Of a stretch of 6,222 nt of DNA, positions 1 through 5,661 are shown piece after piece. The notes beneath the pieces are model-generated. The model searched no databases, was not told the origin of the DNA, and saw only the letters and a program-made list of their open reading frames with translations. A program made the position numbers and the translations under genes. The stretch's first letter is position 1. Each line of letters begins with the position of its first letter. Source of the stretch: Pseudomonadota bacterium (GTDB lineage: Bacteria; Pseudomonadota; Gammaproteobacteria; Burkholderiales; SG8-39); NCBI GenBank assembly GCA_003242425.1, contig QGUL01000118.1, forward strand, positions 1-6,222. Reading direction: 5' to 3'.

Positions 1-1205
1 TCGGCCTGGATTGGGACGAAGGGCCGTACTATCAGATGCAGCGCATGGACCGCTATCGCGAAGTGGTGCAGCAGCTGCTGGACGAGGGCAAGGCCTATTA
101 CTGCTACGCGAGCAAGGAAGAGCTCGACGCCCTGCGCGAGGCGCAGCGCGCCCGCGGCGAGAAGCCGCGCTACGACGGCCGCTGGCGGCCCGAGAACGCC
201 AAGGGCAGGACACCGCCCGCGGGCGTGAAGCCCGTGGTGCGGTTTAAGAATCCGCTCGACGGCGAGGTGACGTTCAACGACCTCGTCAAAGGCCCGATCA
301 CCTTCCGCAACAGCGAGCTCGACGACCTCGTCATCGCGCGCGCCGACGGCACGCCGACCTACAACTTCTGCGTGGTGGTCGACGACTGGGACATGAAGAT
401 CACGCACGTCATCCGCGGCGACGACCACGTCAACAACACGCCGCGCCAGATCAACATCCTGAGAGCGCTGGGCGCGGAGCCGCCGCAGTACGCGCACGTG
501 CCCATGATCCTCGGCGCCGACGGCGAACGGCTGTCGAAGCGCCACGGCGCGGTGAGCGTGATGCAGTACGCGGAGGAGGGCTATCTGCCCGAGGCGCTGC
601 TCAACTACCTCGCGCGCCTGGGCTGGTCGCACGGCGACGACGAGATCTTCTCCATGCGGCAGTTCGTCGAGTGGTTCGATCTGGAACACATCAGCCGCTC
701 GGCGGCGCAGTTCAACCCCGAGAAACTCCTGTGGCTGAACCAGCAGTACATCAAGACGGCCGATCCGGAGCGGCTCGCGCGCGATGTCGCGCCGCGGCTG
801 AAAGACATGGGCATCGCGCCCGAGCAGGGGCCGGCGCTCGATGCGGCGGTGAAGATGTTCCAGGAGCGCGCGGCCACGCTGCGCGAACTGGCGGAACAGG
901 TGAGCATCGTCTACCGCGCCGCGCAGCCCGGCGAGGAAGCGCTGAAGCAGCACGTGACGGAGGACATCAAACCGGCGCTGCGCGAAGTGCTGCAGGCTTT
1001 CGAGGCTGTCGGCGACTGGAACGAGGAGGCGGTTTCGCAGGCCTTCAACGGCGTGCTGAAGGCGCACGGGCTGAAGATGCCCAAGCTCGCCATTCCGCTG
1101 CGCGTAATCGTGTACGGCACGCCGCAAACGCCTTCGCTCTTCCCGCTGCTCGCGCTGTCGGGCAAGGCGCGCGTCGTTGCGCCGTTGCGCGCTTTTCTTT
1201 CCTGA
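1..1205 (+). CDS. gltX: Glutamyl-tRNA synthetase, 3' part (5' end outside window)
   Basis: Charges tRNA-Glu with glutamate using ATP, in the cytoplasm. The reading frame is open from base 3 and begins inside the class I catalytic domain (GLDWDEGP), so the N-terminus with the HIGH motif is missing. About 400 of the usual roughly 465-470 residues are present. The KMSKS-type loop is visible as LSKRHG at 531-548, preceded by the family signatures [12 protein letters not shown] and PMILGADG. The C-terminal half is the alpha-helical anticodon-binding domain and ends normally at TGA 1203-1205. In the zinc-binding insertion of the E. coli enzyme (CYC...CRH) only the first cysteine is kept here (YYCYA, then DGRWRP), so this enzyme probably does not bind zinc at that site. 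The gene is followed directly by a tRNA operon that includes its own substrate, tRNA-Glu. The GltX assignment is secure; I cannot rule out a non-discriminating form that also charges tRNA-Gln. Confidence 0.96.
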   Translation, partial: GLDWDEGPYYQMQRMDRYREVVQQLLDEGKAYYCYASKEELDALREAQRARGEKPRYDGRWRPENAKGRTPPAGVKPVVRFKNPLDGEVTFNDLVKGPITFRNSELDDLVIARADGTPTYNFCVVVDDWDMKITHVIRGDDHVNNTPRQINILRALGAEPPQYAHVPMILGADGERLSKRHGAVSVMQYAEEGYLPEALLNYLARLGWSHGDDEIFSMRQFVEWFDLEHISRSAAQFNPEKLLWLNQQYIKTADPERLARDVAPRLKDMGIAPEQGPALDAAVKMFQERAATLRELAEQVSIVYRAAQPGEEALKQHVTEDIKPALREVLQAFEAVGDWNEEAVSQAFNGVLKAHGLKMPKLAIPLRVIVYGTPQTPSLFPLLALSGKARVVAPLRAFLS

Positions 1206-1210
1206 GCATG

Positions 1211-1239
1211 TTTACACGCAAGGGGAGCATGGCTATAAT
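1211..1239 (+). promoter_or_regulatory. Sigma70 promoter of the tRNA-Ala/tRNA-Glu operon
   Basis: The -35 box TTTACA (1211-1216) and perfect -10 box TATAAT (1234-1239) are separated by the ideal 17 bp. The -35 box starts five bases after the gltX stop codon, so the tRNAs have their own strong promoter rather than depending on gltX readthrough. Transcription should start near 1246, leaving a leader of about nine bases before the mature tRNA-Ala. The bases after the -10 box are rich in G and C, as in stable-RNA promoters under stringent control; that regulation is inferred. Confidence 0.9.
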
Positions 1240-1254
1240 CTCGCTCTCGCGGTT

Positions 1255-1330
<76 letters not shown>

Positions 1331-1363
1331 TCCAGAGCACCGCGTCAACGATTTAGTCCTTTA

Positions 1364-1439
1364 GTCCCCATCGTCTAGAGGCCTAGGACATCGCCCTTTC
1401 ACGGCGGTAACCGGGGTTCGAATCCCCGTGGGGACGCCA
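1364..1439 (+). tRNA. tRNA-Glu, anticodon TTC (1398-1400)
   Basis: A complete 76-nt cloverleaf. The acceptor stem is GTCCCCA/TGGGGAC. The anticodon stem TCGCC/GGCGG, whose first pair is a U-G wobble, encloses the loop CTTTCAC. The T arm has the TTCGAAT loop, and CCA is encoded at 1437-1439. It reads both glutamate codons and is also the substrate pool for tetrapyrrole synthesis by the C5 pathway. It is transcribed with tRNA-Ala and lies about 160 bp from the end of gltX, whose product charges it. Confidence 0.98.
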
Positions 1440-1447
1440 GATTCTCG

Positions 1448-1472
1448 AAACCGGCCGCAAGGCCGGTTTTTT
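1448..1472 (+). terminator. Intrinsic terminator of the tRNA operon
   Basis: A perfect 9-bp stem AAACCGGCC/GGCCGGTTT with a GCAA tetraloop runs into six consecutive T in total (1467-1472). It starts nine bases after the tRNA-Glu CCA end. Read on the minus strand it has only three T after the stem, so it is a weak candidate for ending the convergent LysR transcript. Confidence 0.92.
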
Positions 1473-1550
1473 ATTGCCCGTTCAACCGACGTGTGACACC
1501 GGCGTTCGCCGTCGAACCGGCGCGTTCTACGGCCGCGTGCGCGCGAGGCC

Positions 1551-2546
1551 TTATCCCGATCCCGCGCGGGTCAGCACCTCCGCATGCGGTATCCGCCGGC
1601 CGGCGACGGCCGGGGTGTTGAAATAGCGTTCTTCGAGCTGCCGGGCCTTGGCGGTGAGCGCGGCGATGAACGCTTCGGCCACGGGCGAGCGCGCATCCTG
1701 CGCGCGATGCACGAGCTGCCAGCGCCGTTTCAACGGCAATCCTTCCACCTTTAACGGGACGAGCGCGTCGTGGCGCGGGTTTTCCGCGACGGCGTAGCGG
1801 GACAGCAAAGCCACGCCCAGGCCCGCGGCGACCGCGCGCTTGATGGTCGCGTCGTCGTCCATTTCCAAACGCAGACTGCAGCCGCCCAGCGGCGCGAAGA
1901 CTTCCTCCAGCGCCGTGCGCGACGCCGAACCCGGTTCCCGTCCCAGGATCGGCTCGCGCGCGAGCGCTTCGAGCCGGAGTCCGCGGCGGCGCGCGTAAGG
2001 GTGGGCGACCGAAGCGTAAAAGTGCAGTTCGTCTTCCTGCAGCGGATGGAAGCTCGCGTCCAGCGCGACGGGCGCGCCGAAGATGTAGAAGTCGTCGGTC
2101 CGGGCGTGGAAGCGTTCCAGCATGGTTTCGCGGTTCGCGACCGAGAGCACCAGCCGGACCTCGGGGTGCAGGCTGCAGAAGCTGTCCAGCAGCAGGGGCG
2201 CGATCGACTCGGCCGCCGTGCAGGCGACGATGCGCAGCGTATCGGGCGGGGAATTCTTGAACTGCGCCAGCCGCTGATCGAAGGTCGAGCAGCGCTCGTA
2301 GAAATCCTGGCAGAAGCGGTAGGTTTCCTGCCCGGCGGGGGTGAGCCGCACCGGGGCGGTGGACTCGAACAGCACAACGCCGAGAGCTTCGCCGAGCTTC
2401 TTGACGAGCAGGGAAACGGTCGGCTGCGCCAGATGCAGCGCTTCGGCGGCGCGGGTGAAGCCGCCCAGTCGGACGACCGCTTCGAAGGCGGCGAGCTGCG
2501 GCAGCATGCCGTGCCGCAGATAGCGGCGCAGGCGACGGTCGAGCAT
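1551..2546 (-). CDS. LysR-family transcriptional regulator, CbbR-like, in a Mn-riboswitch leader
   Basis: A 331-residue DNA-binding regulator. The N-terminal winged helix-turn-helix spans about residues 16-75 (LPQLAAFEAVVRLGGFTRAA, then LHLAQPTVS and RLTPAGQ). The periplasmic-binding-protein-like effector domain runs from about 104 to 300, with REPGSASRTALEEVF and IKRAVAAGLGVALLSR resembling CbbR-type regulators. The C-terminal tail of about 30 residues after that is longer than usual. The start at 2546 is chosen because GAGGAGA lies eight bases upstream and the LysR domain begins right after it; the open frame extends to 2876 but that part is riboswitch leader. The gene is divergent from the TerC-like/Usp operon, the classical arrangement for a LysR protein and its target. 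It is preceded, 75 nt upstream, by a yybP-ykoY aptamer. The effector is unknown and I cannot name an ortholog. Confidence 0.93.
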   Translation of the reverse strand: MLDRRLRRYLRHGMLPQLAAFEAVVRLGGFTRAAEALHLAQPTVSLLVKKLGEALGVVLFESTAPVRLTPAGQETYRFCQDFYERCSTFDQRLAQFKNSPPDTLRIVACTAAESIAPLLLDSFCSLHPEVRLVLSVANRETMLERFHARTDDFYIFGAPVALDASFHPLQEDELHFYASVAHPYARRRGLRLEALAREPILGREPGSASRTALEEVFAPLGGCSLRLEMDDDATIKRAVAAGLGVALLSRYAVAENPRHDALVPLKVEGLPLKRRWQLVHRAQDARSPVAEAFIAALTAKARQLEERYFNTPAVAGRRIPHAEVLTRAGSG

Positions 2547-2621
2547 GACGAAATCTCCTCGTCTGTGGCGATTGACGGAACGGCTTTGCCGGGCGGACTG
2601 CTGCATCGCAGCGCTGCCGGC

Positions 2622-2717
2622 GGCAAAGGTCTCGCTCACAGACGTTCGTCTGCCCGCAGGGCCGGGATCATCTTCTCCGAATTGACGGCCCTTGCGCCTT
2701 GCTACTCCCCTTTGGGA
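2622..2717 (-). promoter_or_regulatory. yybP-ykoY (Mn2+) riboswitch in the lysR leader
   Basis: Read on the minus strand, this leader has the two conserved blocks of the manganese-sensing yybP-ykoY family. CAAAGGGGAGTAGC (2714-2701) and GAGCGAGACCTTTGCC (2637-2622) close helix P1 by CAAAGG/CCUUUG. Between them are a P3 helix AGGGCCG/CGGCCCU (2692-2686 with 2664-2658), the CGUCAAUUCGG element seen in known members, and a P4 hairpin CAGAC-GAAC-GUCUG (2652-2639). Downstream, CTTTGCCG can instead pair with CGGCAAAG (2591-2584). A separate 8-bp match links P4 to bases touching the lysR Shine-Dalgarno. No U-run follows, so control of translation or Rho access is likelier than intrinsic termination. 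Mn2+ sensing is known for the family; a LysR gene as its target is inferred from position. Confidence 0.85.
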
Positions 2718-2768
2718 GCCGCGACTTCGTAGCAGACCGGGTTCGGGCCCGGGAGTTCCGTCTTTCCT

Positions 2769-2796
2769 CATTGCGTGTCGCAATGGCCGCATTGCG
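2769..2796. promoter_or_regulatory. LysR-type operator candidate: alternating CATTGCG/CGCAATG copies
   Basis: Three alternating 7-mers, CATTGCG (2769-2775), CGCAATG (2779-2785) and CATTGCG (2790-2796), form two nested dyads. The first, ATTGCG-TGT-CGCAAT, has the T-N11-A spacing of a LysR box. A palindrome CGAAGCTTCG (2795-2804) overlaps the end, and a fourth CATTGCG lies inside the rightward aptamer (2917-2923). The site sits between the two riboswitches, where the promoters of both divergent transcripts should be, so binding by the adjacent LysR protein is a natural inference. I could not identify convincing -35/-10 boxes on either strand between 2721 and 2870. Confidence 0.45.
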
Positions 2797-2870
2797 AAGC
2801 TTCGTTTCCTTTCCTTCCCGCCTTTGCGCAAGATCGTCGCAACCCGTCGCGCGACATGCGGCGGGGAACC

Positions 2871-2974
2871 CTTCAAAGGGGAGTAGCTCCGGGAAGCGAT
2901 TCCCGCCGGCGATCGTCATTGCGAGATTCCCTCTCCGGTCGTCGGGGCCGCCGCGCACGAGCGAGACCTTTGCC
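2871..2974 (+). promoter_or_regulatory. yybP-ykoY (Mn2+) riboswitch in the TerC-like gene leader
   Basis: The family's conserved blocks are both present: CAAAGGGGAGTAGC (2874-2887) and GAGCGAGACCTTTGCC (2959-2974), pairing as P1 through CAAAGG/CCUUUG. A P2 hairpin GGGAA-GCGA-UUCCC (2891-2904) and a P3 helix GGCGAUC/GGUCGUC (2908-2914 with 2937-2943) follow in the expected order; P4 is poorly defined. The 3' strand of P1 is shared with a perfect 9-bp hairpin ACCUUUGCC/GGCAAAGGU (2966-2990), the usual competing structure of this family. There is no U-run, so translational control is likely. The aptamer lies 70 nt before a TerC/YjbE gene, a standard partner of this Mn2+ riboswitch, which supports both calls. 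Confidence 0.92.
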
Positions 2975-3044
2975 GGATTCGGGCAAAGGTGGCGGATCGT
3001 GCCCGGCCGGTTGCGATCCTCGCGGTCCGCCGGAAAGGAAGTCG

Positions 3045-3737
3045 ATGGAACTGTTCACTCCGGAGTTTTTCTCCGCGCTCGCGGCGATCGTGCTGATCGA
3101 CCTCGTGCTGGCGGGCGACAACGCGATCGTCATCGCGCTCGCGGCGCGCAATCTCCCCGCTCATCTGCAGCGCAAGGCGGTGTTGTGGGGCACCTTCGGC
3201 GCCGTCGCGATGCGTGCCGCCATGGCCCTGATCGTGGTCTGGCTGCTGAAGGTGCCGGGCCTGATGCTCGCCGGCGGTCTGGCGCTGGTTTGGATCGCGT
3301 GGCGGCTGGTCGCGCCAGGCGAATCGCACGATTCGCACGGCCATGTCGCCTCCGCCACGACCTTCTGGGGCGCGATGAAGACAATCGTCATCGCCGATGC
3401 GGTCATGGGGCTCGACAACGTGCTGGCGATCGCCGGCGCAGCGCACGGCAGCGTCGTGCTCGTCGTGCTGGGCCTGTTGATCAGCATCCCCATCGTAATC
3501 GGCGGATCGCGGCTCATCCTGCGGCTGATCGAACGCTTCCCCGCGATCATCTACCTGGGTGCCGCGGTGCTGGCGTGGACCGCCGTGAAGCTGGTTACGG
3601 GCGAGCCTCTGGTCGCCGATGTGCTGGCCGCCAACCCGGCCTTCGTCGTCTCGCTGTACGTCTCCGTGATCGGCGGTGTGATCGGTCTCGGGTATCTCAG
3701 GAATCGCCGCCGCGCCCCGGCGGTACGCAACGCTTAA
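3045..3737 (+). CDS. TerC/YjbE-family integral membrane protein, riboswitch-controlled, probable Mn2+ transporter
   Basis: A 230-residue inner-membrane protein with about seven hydrophobic helices (roughly residues 8-34, 48-66, 70-89, 113-131, 136-155, 166-185 and 200-219). The two TerC signature motifs occur one per half: D19 with AGDNA (23-27), and D118 with MGLDN (121-125). These acidic residues within the membrane are thought to carry the metal ion. A short loop between the halves has three histidines (HDSHGH, 95-100). The gene belongs to the YjbE-like branch, known to follow yybP-ykoY riboswitches; relatives such as Alx and the Bacillus TerC proteins act in Mn2+ efflux or metalation of exported enzymes. 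The start at 3045 is chosen from AAAGGAAG just upstream and from the family N-terminus; the frame is open upstream but only across the riboswitch. It is followed after 16 bp by the Usp gene, so the two are probably cotranscribed. Confidence 0.93.
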   Translation: MELFTPEFFSALAAIVLIDLVLAGDNAIVIALAARNLPAHLQRKAVLWGTFGAVAMRAAMALIVVWLLKVPGLMLAGGLALVWIAWRLVAPGESHDSHGHVASATTFWGAMKTIVIADAVMGLDNVLAIAGAAHGSVVLVVLGLLISIPIVIGGSRLILRLIERFPAIIYLGAAVLAWTAVKLVTGEPLVADVLAANPAFVVSLYVSVIGGVIGLGYLRNRRRAPAVRNA

Positions 3738-3753
3738 CGCAAGGAGCCCTGTC

Positions 3754-4254
3754 ATGTTGAAAATCCTCGTACCGGTCAACGGTTCCGAATGTGCACTGAA
3801 GGCGGTGGACGCGGCGATCCGCGATGCGCTGGAACATGGCCATGCCTCGATTCAACTGCTCAATGTGCAACCCCTCATGACGCGCCACGTCAGCCGCTTC
3901 GTCGGGGCGGGCGCGTGCGAAGCGATGCGTCTGGACCGCGCCCGTGCGGCCATGGCCGTCGCGGCGCGTCGCGTGCGCAGCGCCGGCATTCCTTGCAGCA
4001 CGCATATGGCACGCGGTCACATCGCGGCGGCGATCGCCGGGTTCGCCAGGCGCGAAAGTCCCGACCGCATCGTCATCGGCGCACAGCCCGCGGCGGGGTT
4101 GGGCTGGAGGGGACGGCTGGTCGATCAACTCATCAAACTGACGCCCGTGCCGGTCCAGTCCGTGAGCGGCGGCCGTCGCGGCTGGGCCGAACGTGTGGGC
4201 CTGCCCGCAGGGCTCGCGGGCGGCCTGGCAGTGGTGTGGCTCGCCAGCGAATGA
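3754..4254 (+). CDS. Universal stress protein (UspA family), divergent
   Basis: A 166-residue single-domain Usp-like protein. It opens with the first beta strand and loop of the family (MLKILVPVNGSECALKAVDA). Later come the conserved SPDRIVIGAQ strand (102-111) and the closing PVPVQSV strand (131-137). The usual nucleotide-binding signature G-2X-G-9X-G(S/T) is not kept: after G109 the sequence reads AQPAAGLGWRGRLVD, so ATP binding is doubtful. A hydrophobic, glycine-rich tail follows (149-164), unusual for a cytoplasmic Usp and possibly membrane-associated. The start is supported by AAGGAG at 3741-3746, seven bases upstream. Its position 16 bp after the TerC-like gene suggests a shared transcript under the Mn2+ riboswitch, hence a role in the same metal or stress response; this is inferred. 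The family call is firm, the function open. Confidence 0.85.
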   Translation: MLKILVPVNGSECALKAVDAAIRDALEHGHASIQLLNVQPLMTRHVSRFVGAGACEAMRLDRARAAMAVAARRVRSAGIPCSTHMARGHIAAAIAGFARRESPDRIVIGAQPAAGLGWRGRLVDQLIKLTPVPVQSVSGGRRGWAERVGLPAGLAGGLAVVWLASE

Positions 4255-4275
4255 GCTCGCGCAAGGCGTAGCAGC

Positions 4276-4299
4276 AAGGCCGGGATTCCCAGCCTTTTT
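4276..4299 (+). terminator. Intrinsic terminator of the TerC-like/Usp operon
   Basis: The stem AAGGC-C-GGG / CCC-A-GCCTT has a three-base loop ATT and one C/A mismatch, and is followed by TTTTT (4295-4299). It starts 21 bases after the Usp stop codon and separates the operon from the integrase-like gene. Confidence 0.75.
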
Positions 4300-4326
4300 C
4301 TTGACCCGGCCGGACGCACGGGACGC

Positions 4327-4374
4327 CATTGATCAGAAAGCCGGGCGCCGGATCATTTTCGAAGCGGATCAATG
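4327..4374. repeat. Inverted repeat CATTGATC / GATCAATG before the integrase-like gene
   Basis: Perfect 8-bp arms at 4327-4334 and 4367-4374 are separated by 32 bases, with a further GGATCA in between (4350-4355). The pair lies upstream of the probable integrase promoter. It could be a regulator site, an arm site for the recombinase, or chance; I cannot tell which. Confidence 0.3.
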
Positions 4375-4379
4375 CAATA

Positions 4380-4419
4380 GGTGTGGAATCTGGTACACCG
4401 GGCGGGGTGGGGCTAGAAT
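4380..4419 (+). promoter_or_regulatory. Probable promoter of the integrase-like gene with overlapping dyad
   Basis: A good -10 box TAGAAT lies at 4414-4419. At the -35 position there is only a weak TGGTAC (4391-4396). A dyad GGTGT-N10-ACACC (4380-4384 and 4395-4399) overlaps the -35 region, the place expected for a repressor or an activator compensating the weak box. The predicted start point falls on or next to the ATG at 4426, so the mRNA would be leaderless. Confidence 0.5.
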
Positions 4420-4425
4420 CGCGCC

Positions 4426-5604
4426 ATGGCAGCAGACGCGAAGTTTCTGTTCCGTCGAGGAGAGGTCTACTACTTCCGCAAAAAAATCCCCGCAGCCCTG
4501 CGGGCGCATTTCGGTACCGACGAAGTGCGCAAGTCGCTCGGCACGCGCGATGTGCTGGAGGCGCAGCGGCTCGCGCGCCTGGAAGCGCAGCGGCTGGAGG
4601 AGGAATTCGCCCGGCTGCGCGAAGCCGAACGCGCGGCGCGCGGCGTGAAGCCCTTGCCGCCGGATGCGGCGGCCGAAGGCGCCATGCGCGCCCTGTTCGA
4701 GCGCTGGAACGCACGCGCGAAACGGCCGCGCACCACCGTTTACGACTTCGCCAAGGCCACGAGCCGTTTCGTGAGCCTGCATCCCGGTCTTGCGGTCGAG
4801 GCGATCGAACCGCGTCACATCGAGGCGATGCGCGACGCGATGGTCGCGGAAGGGCTTTCGGCCGGCACGGTCAAGAAACAGCTCGGCGCTATCGCCGCCA
4901 TGCTGCAACTCGCGGTCGAGGACGGCCTGATCGCGCGCAATCCCGCGCGCGGTATAACCGTCGAAGGTGCGCGCCCCGGGCGCAGGCCGCGCGTGGAGTT
5001 CACGCCCGAGGAACTGCTGGCGATTTTCGCCTCGCCGGTATACGCCCAGGGCGAACGGCCCGTCGCGGGCGCCGGAGCGGCGGCCTACTGGCTGCCGTTG
5101 CTCGCCCTCTACACCGGTGCGCGGCAGGGCGAGATCGGCGTCCTGCGGGTGGAGGACGTCCGGGAGGCCGAGGGCGTGAAGTATCTCGACATGCTCACCG
5201 AGCACACGCGCAAGGGCGAACCGGAGCGCCGGCCGGTGCCCATCCATCCGGACCTCATCCGCCTCGGTTTCCTGCAGTTCGTGGAGATGCAGCGCAGGGC
5301 AGGGGAGCAGCGGCTGTTTCCGGAATTGCGCCCGGACAACAAGGGCAAGCCCACGGGCAACTGGTCGAAGTGGTTCGCCCGCTATCTGCGCGGCGCGGTG
5401 GGCATCCGCGACCGGCGCAAGACCTTCGATTCCTTCCGTCACACCTTTGCCGAAGCCTGCCGCGAAGCCGGGGTCGAGGAAGCGGTGTTCGAGGCGCTGG
5501 TCGGGCGCCGGACGCGCCGCAGCCGGCAGGAGATGCCGCTCGCCGTACTGGCGGCGGCGGTGAACCGGCTGCGCTTCCGGCTCGGCGAACCGCGCGAAGG
5601 CTGA
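4426..5604 (+). CDS. Tyrosine-recombinase-like integrase lacking the catalytic tyrosine
   Basis: A 392-residue phage-type integrase homolog. The N-terminal part (residues 6-30, KFLFRRGEVYYFRKKIPAAL) matches the small domain that opens many proteobacterial integrases (DUF6538 type). A SAM-like core-binding domain follows at about 85-180 and the catalytic domain at about 190-390. The first catalytic arginine is kept (R233 in TGARQGEI), as are the region of the beta-hairpin lysine (K263) and the second arginine (R338 in SFRHTF). However, the first residue of the usual HxxRH box is Asp (D335), the usual GH is G360-R361, and no tyrosine occurs after residue 320. The segment GRRTRRSRQEMPLAVL is shorter than the normal one carrying RRYG. 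It therefore should not cut and rejoin DNA by the standard route. There is no Shine-Dalgarno; the ATG at 4426 is chosen from the family N-terminus. It is flanked by host genes with no other mobile gene in view. It is either a decayed integrase or one reused as a DNA-binding protein. Confidence 0.85.
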   Translation: MAADAKFLFRRGEVYYFRKKIPAALRAHFGTDEVRKSLGTRDVLEAQRLARLEAQRLEEEFARLREAERAARGVKPLPPDAAAEGAMRALFERWNARAKRPRTTVYDFAKATSRFVSLHPGLAVEAIEPRHIEAMRDAMVAEGLSAGTVKKQLGAIAAMLQLAVEDGLIARNPARGITVEGARPGRRPRVEFTPEELLAIFASPVYAQGERPVAGAGAAAYWLPLLALYTGARQGEIGVLRVEDVREAEGVKYLDMLTEHTRKGEPERRPVPIHPDLIRLGFLQFVEMQRRAGEQRLFPELRPDNKGKPTGNWSKWFARYLRGAVGIRDRRKTFDSFRHTFAEACREAGVEEAVFEALVGRRTRRSRQEMPLAVLAAAVNRLRFRLGEPREG

Positions 5605-5611
5605 AGGCAGG

Positions 5612-5627
5612 GTAGGAGGCGTCCTAC
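5612..5627. promoter_or_regulatory. Dyad GTAGGA-N4-TCCTAC
   Basis: A perfect 6-bp dyad (5612-5617 and 5622-5627) lies eight bases after the integrase stop codon, followed by a second small palindrome TCCGA-A-TCGGA (5629-5639). Its form resembles binding sites of LuxR/NarL-type response regulators. Its centre is about 65 bp before the start point that a TAGCAT -10-like box at 5673-5678 would give, a usual distance for an upstream activator. It could equally be a dispersed palindromic repeat. Confidence 0.35.
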
Positions 5628-5640
5628 ATCCGAATCGGAC

Positions 5641-5661
5641 GGGCGCATCTACAGCGCGCCC
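5641..5661. repeat. Small hairpin GGGCGC-N9-GCGCCC
   Basis: Six-base arms enclose ATCTACAGC. No U-run follows on either strand, so it is not a standard terminator. It lies between the GTAGGA dyad and the candidate small RNA. Confidence 0.3.

Noticed and set aside
1364..1439. tRNA-Glu as the attachment site for the integrase
   Set aside because: The integrase-like gene is about 3 kb away, I see no second copy of the tRNA 3' end in the window, and the genes between look like host genes.
1473..1550. A dedicated terminator for the LysR gene
   Set aside because: Only a weak bulged hairpin near 1499-1520 without a T-run is present on the minus strand; the tRNA terminator read backwards has just three T.
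2547..2876. N-terminal extension of the LysR protein by 110 residues, since the frame is open to 2876
   Set aside because: This part coincides with the minus-strand riboswitch, has no family similarity, and the strong Shine-Dalgarno sits before 2546.
2622..2974. Long inverted repeats (14 and 16 bp) that could be read as transposon ends or a large cruciform
   Set aside because: The arms are exactly the two conserved blocks of the yybP-ykoY aptamer present on both strands. No transposase lies between them and the intervening sequences do not match.
2775..3044. 90-residue extension of the TerC-like protein
   Set aside because: It covers the plus-strand riboswitch; the membrane protein family starts at MELF, which has its own ribosome-binding site.
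4329..5615. Long alternative frames across the integrase (428 aa on +, 357 aa on -) and similar long frames over lysR and the TerC-like gene
   Set aside because: High GC keeps wrong frames open; these translations are Arg/Ala/Gly-rich or otherwise of biased composition, match no family, and overlap clear genes.
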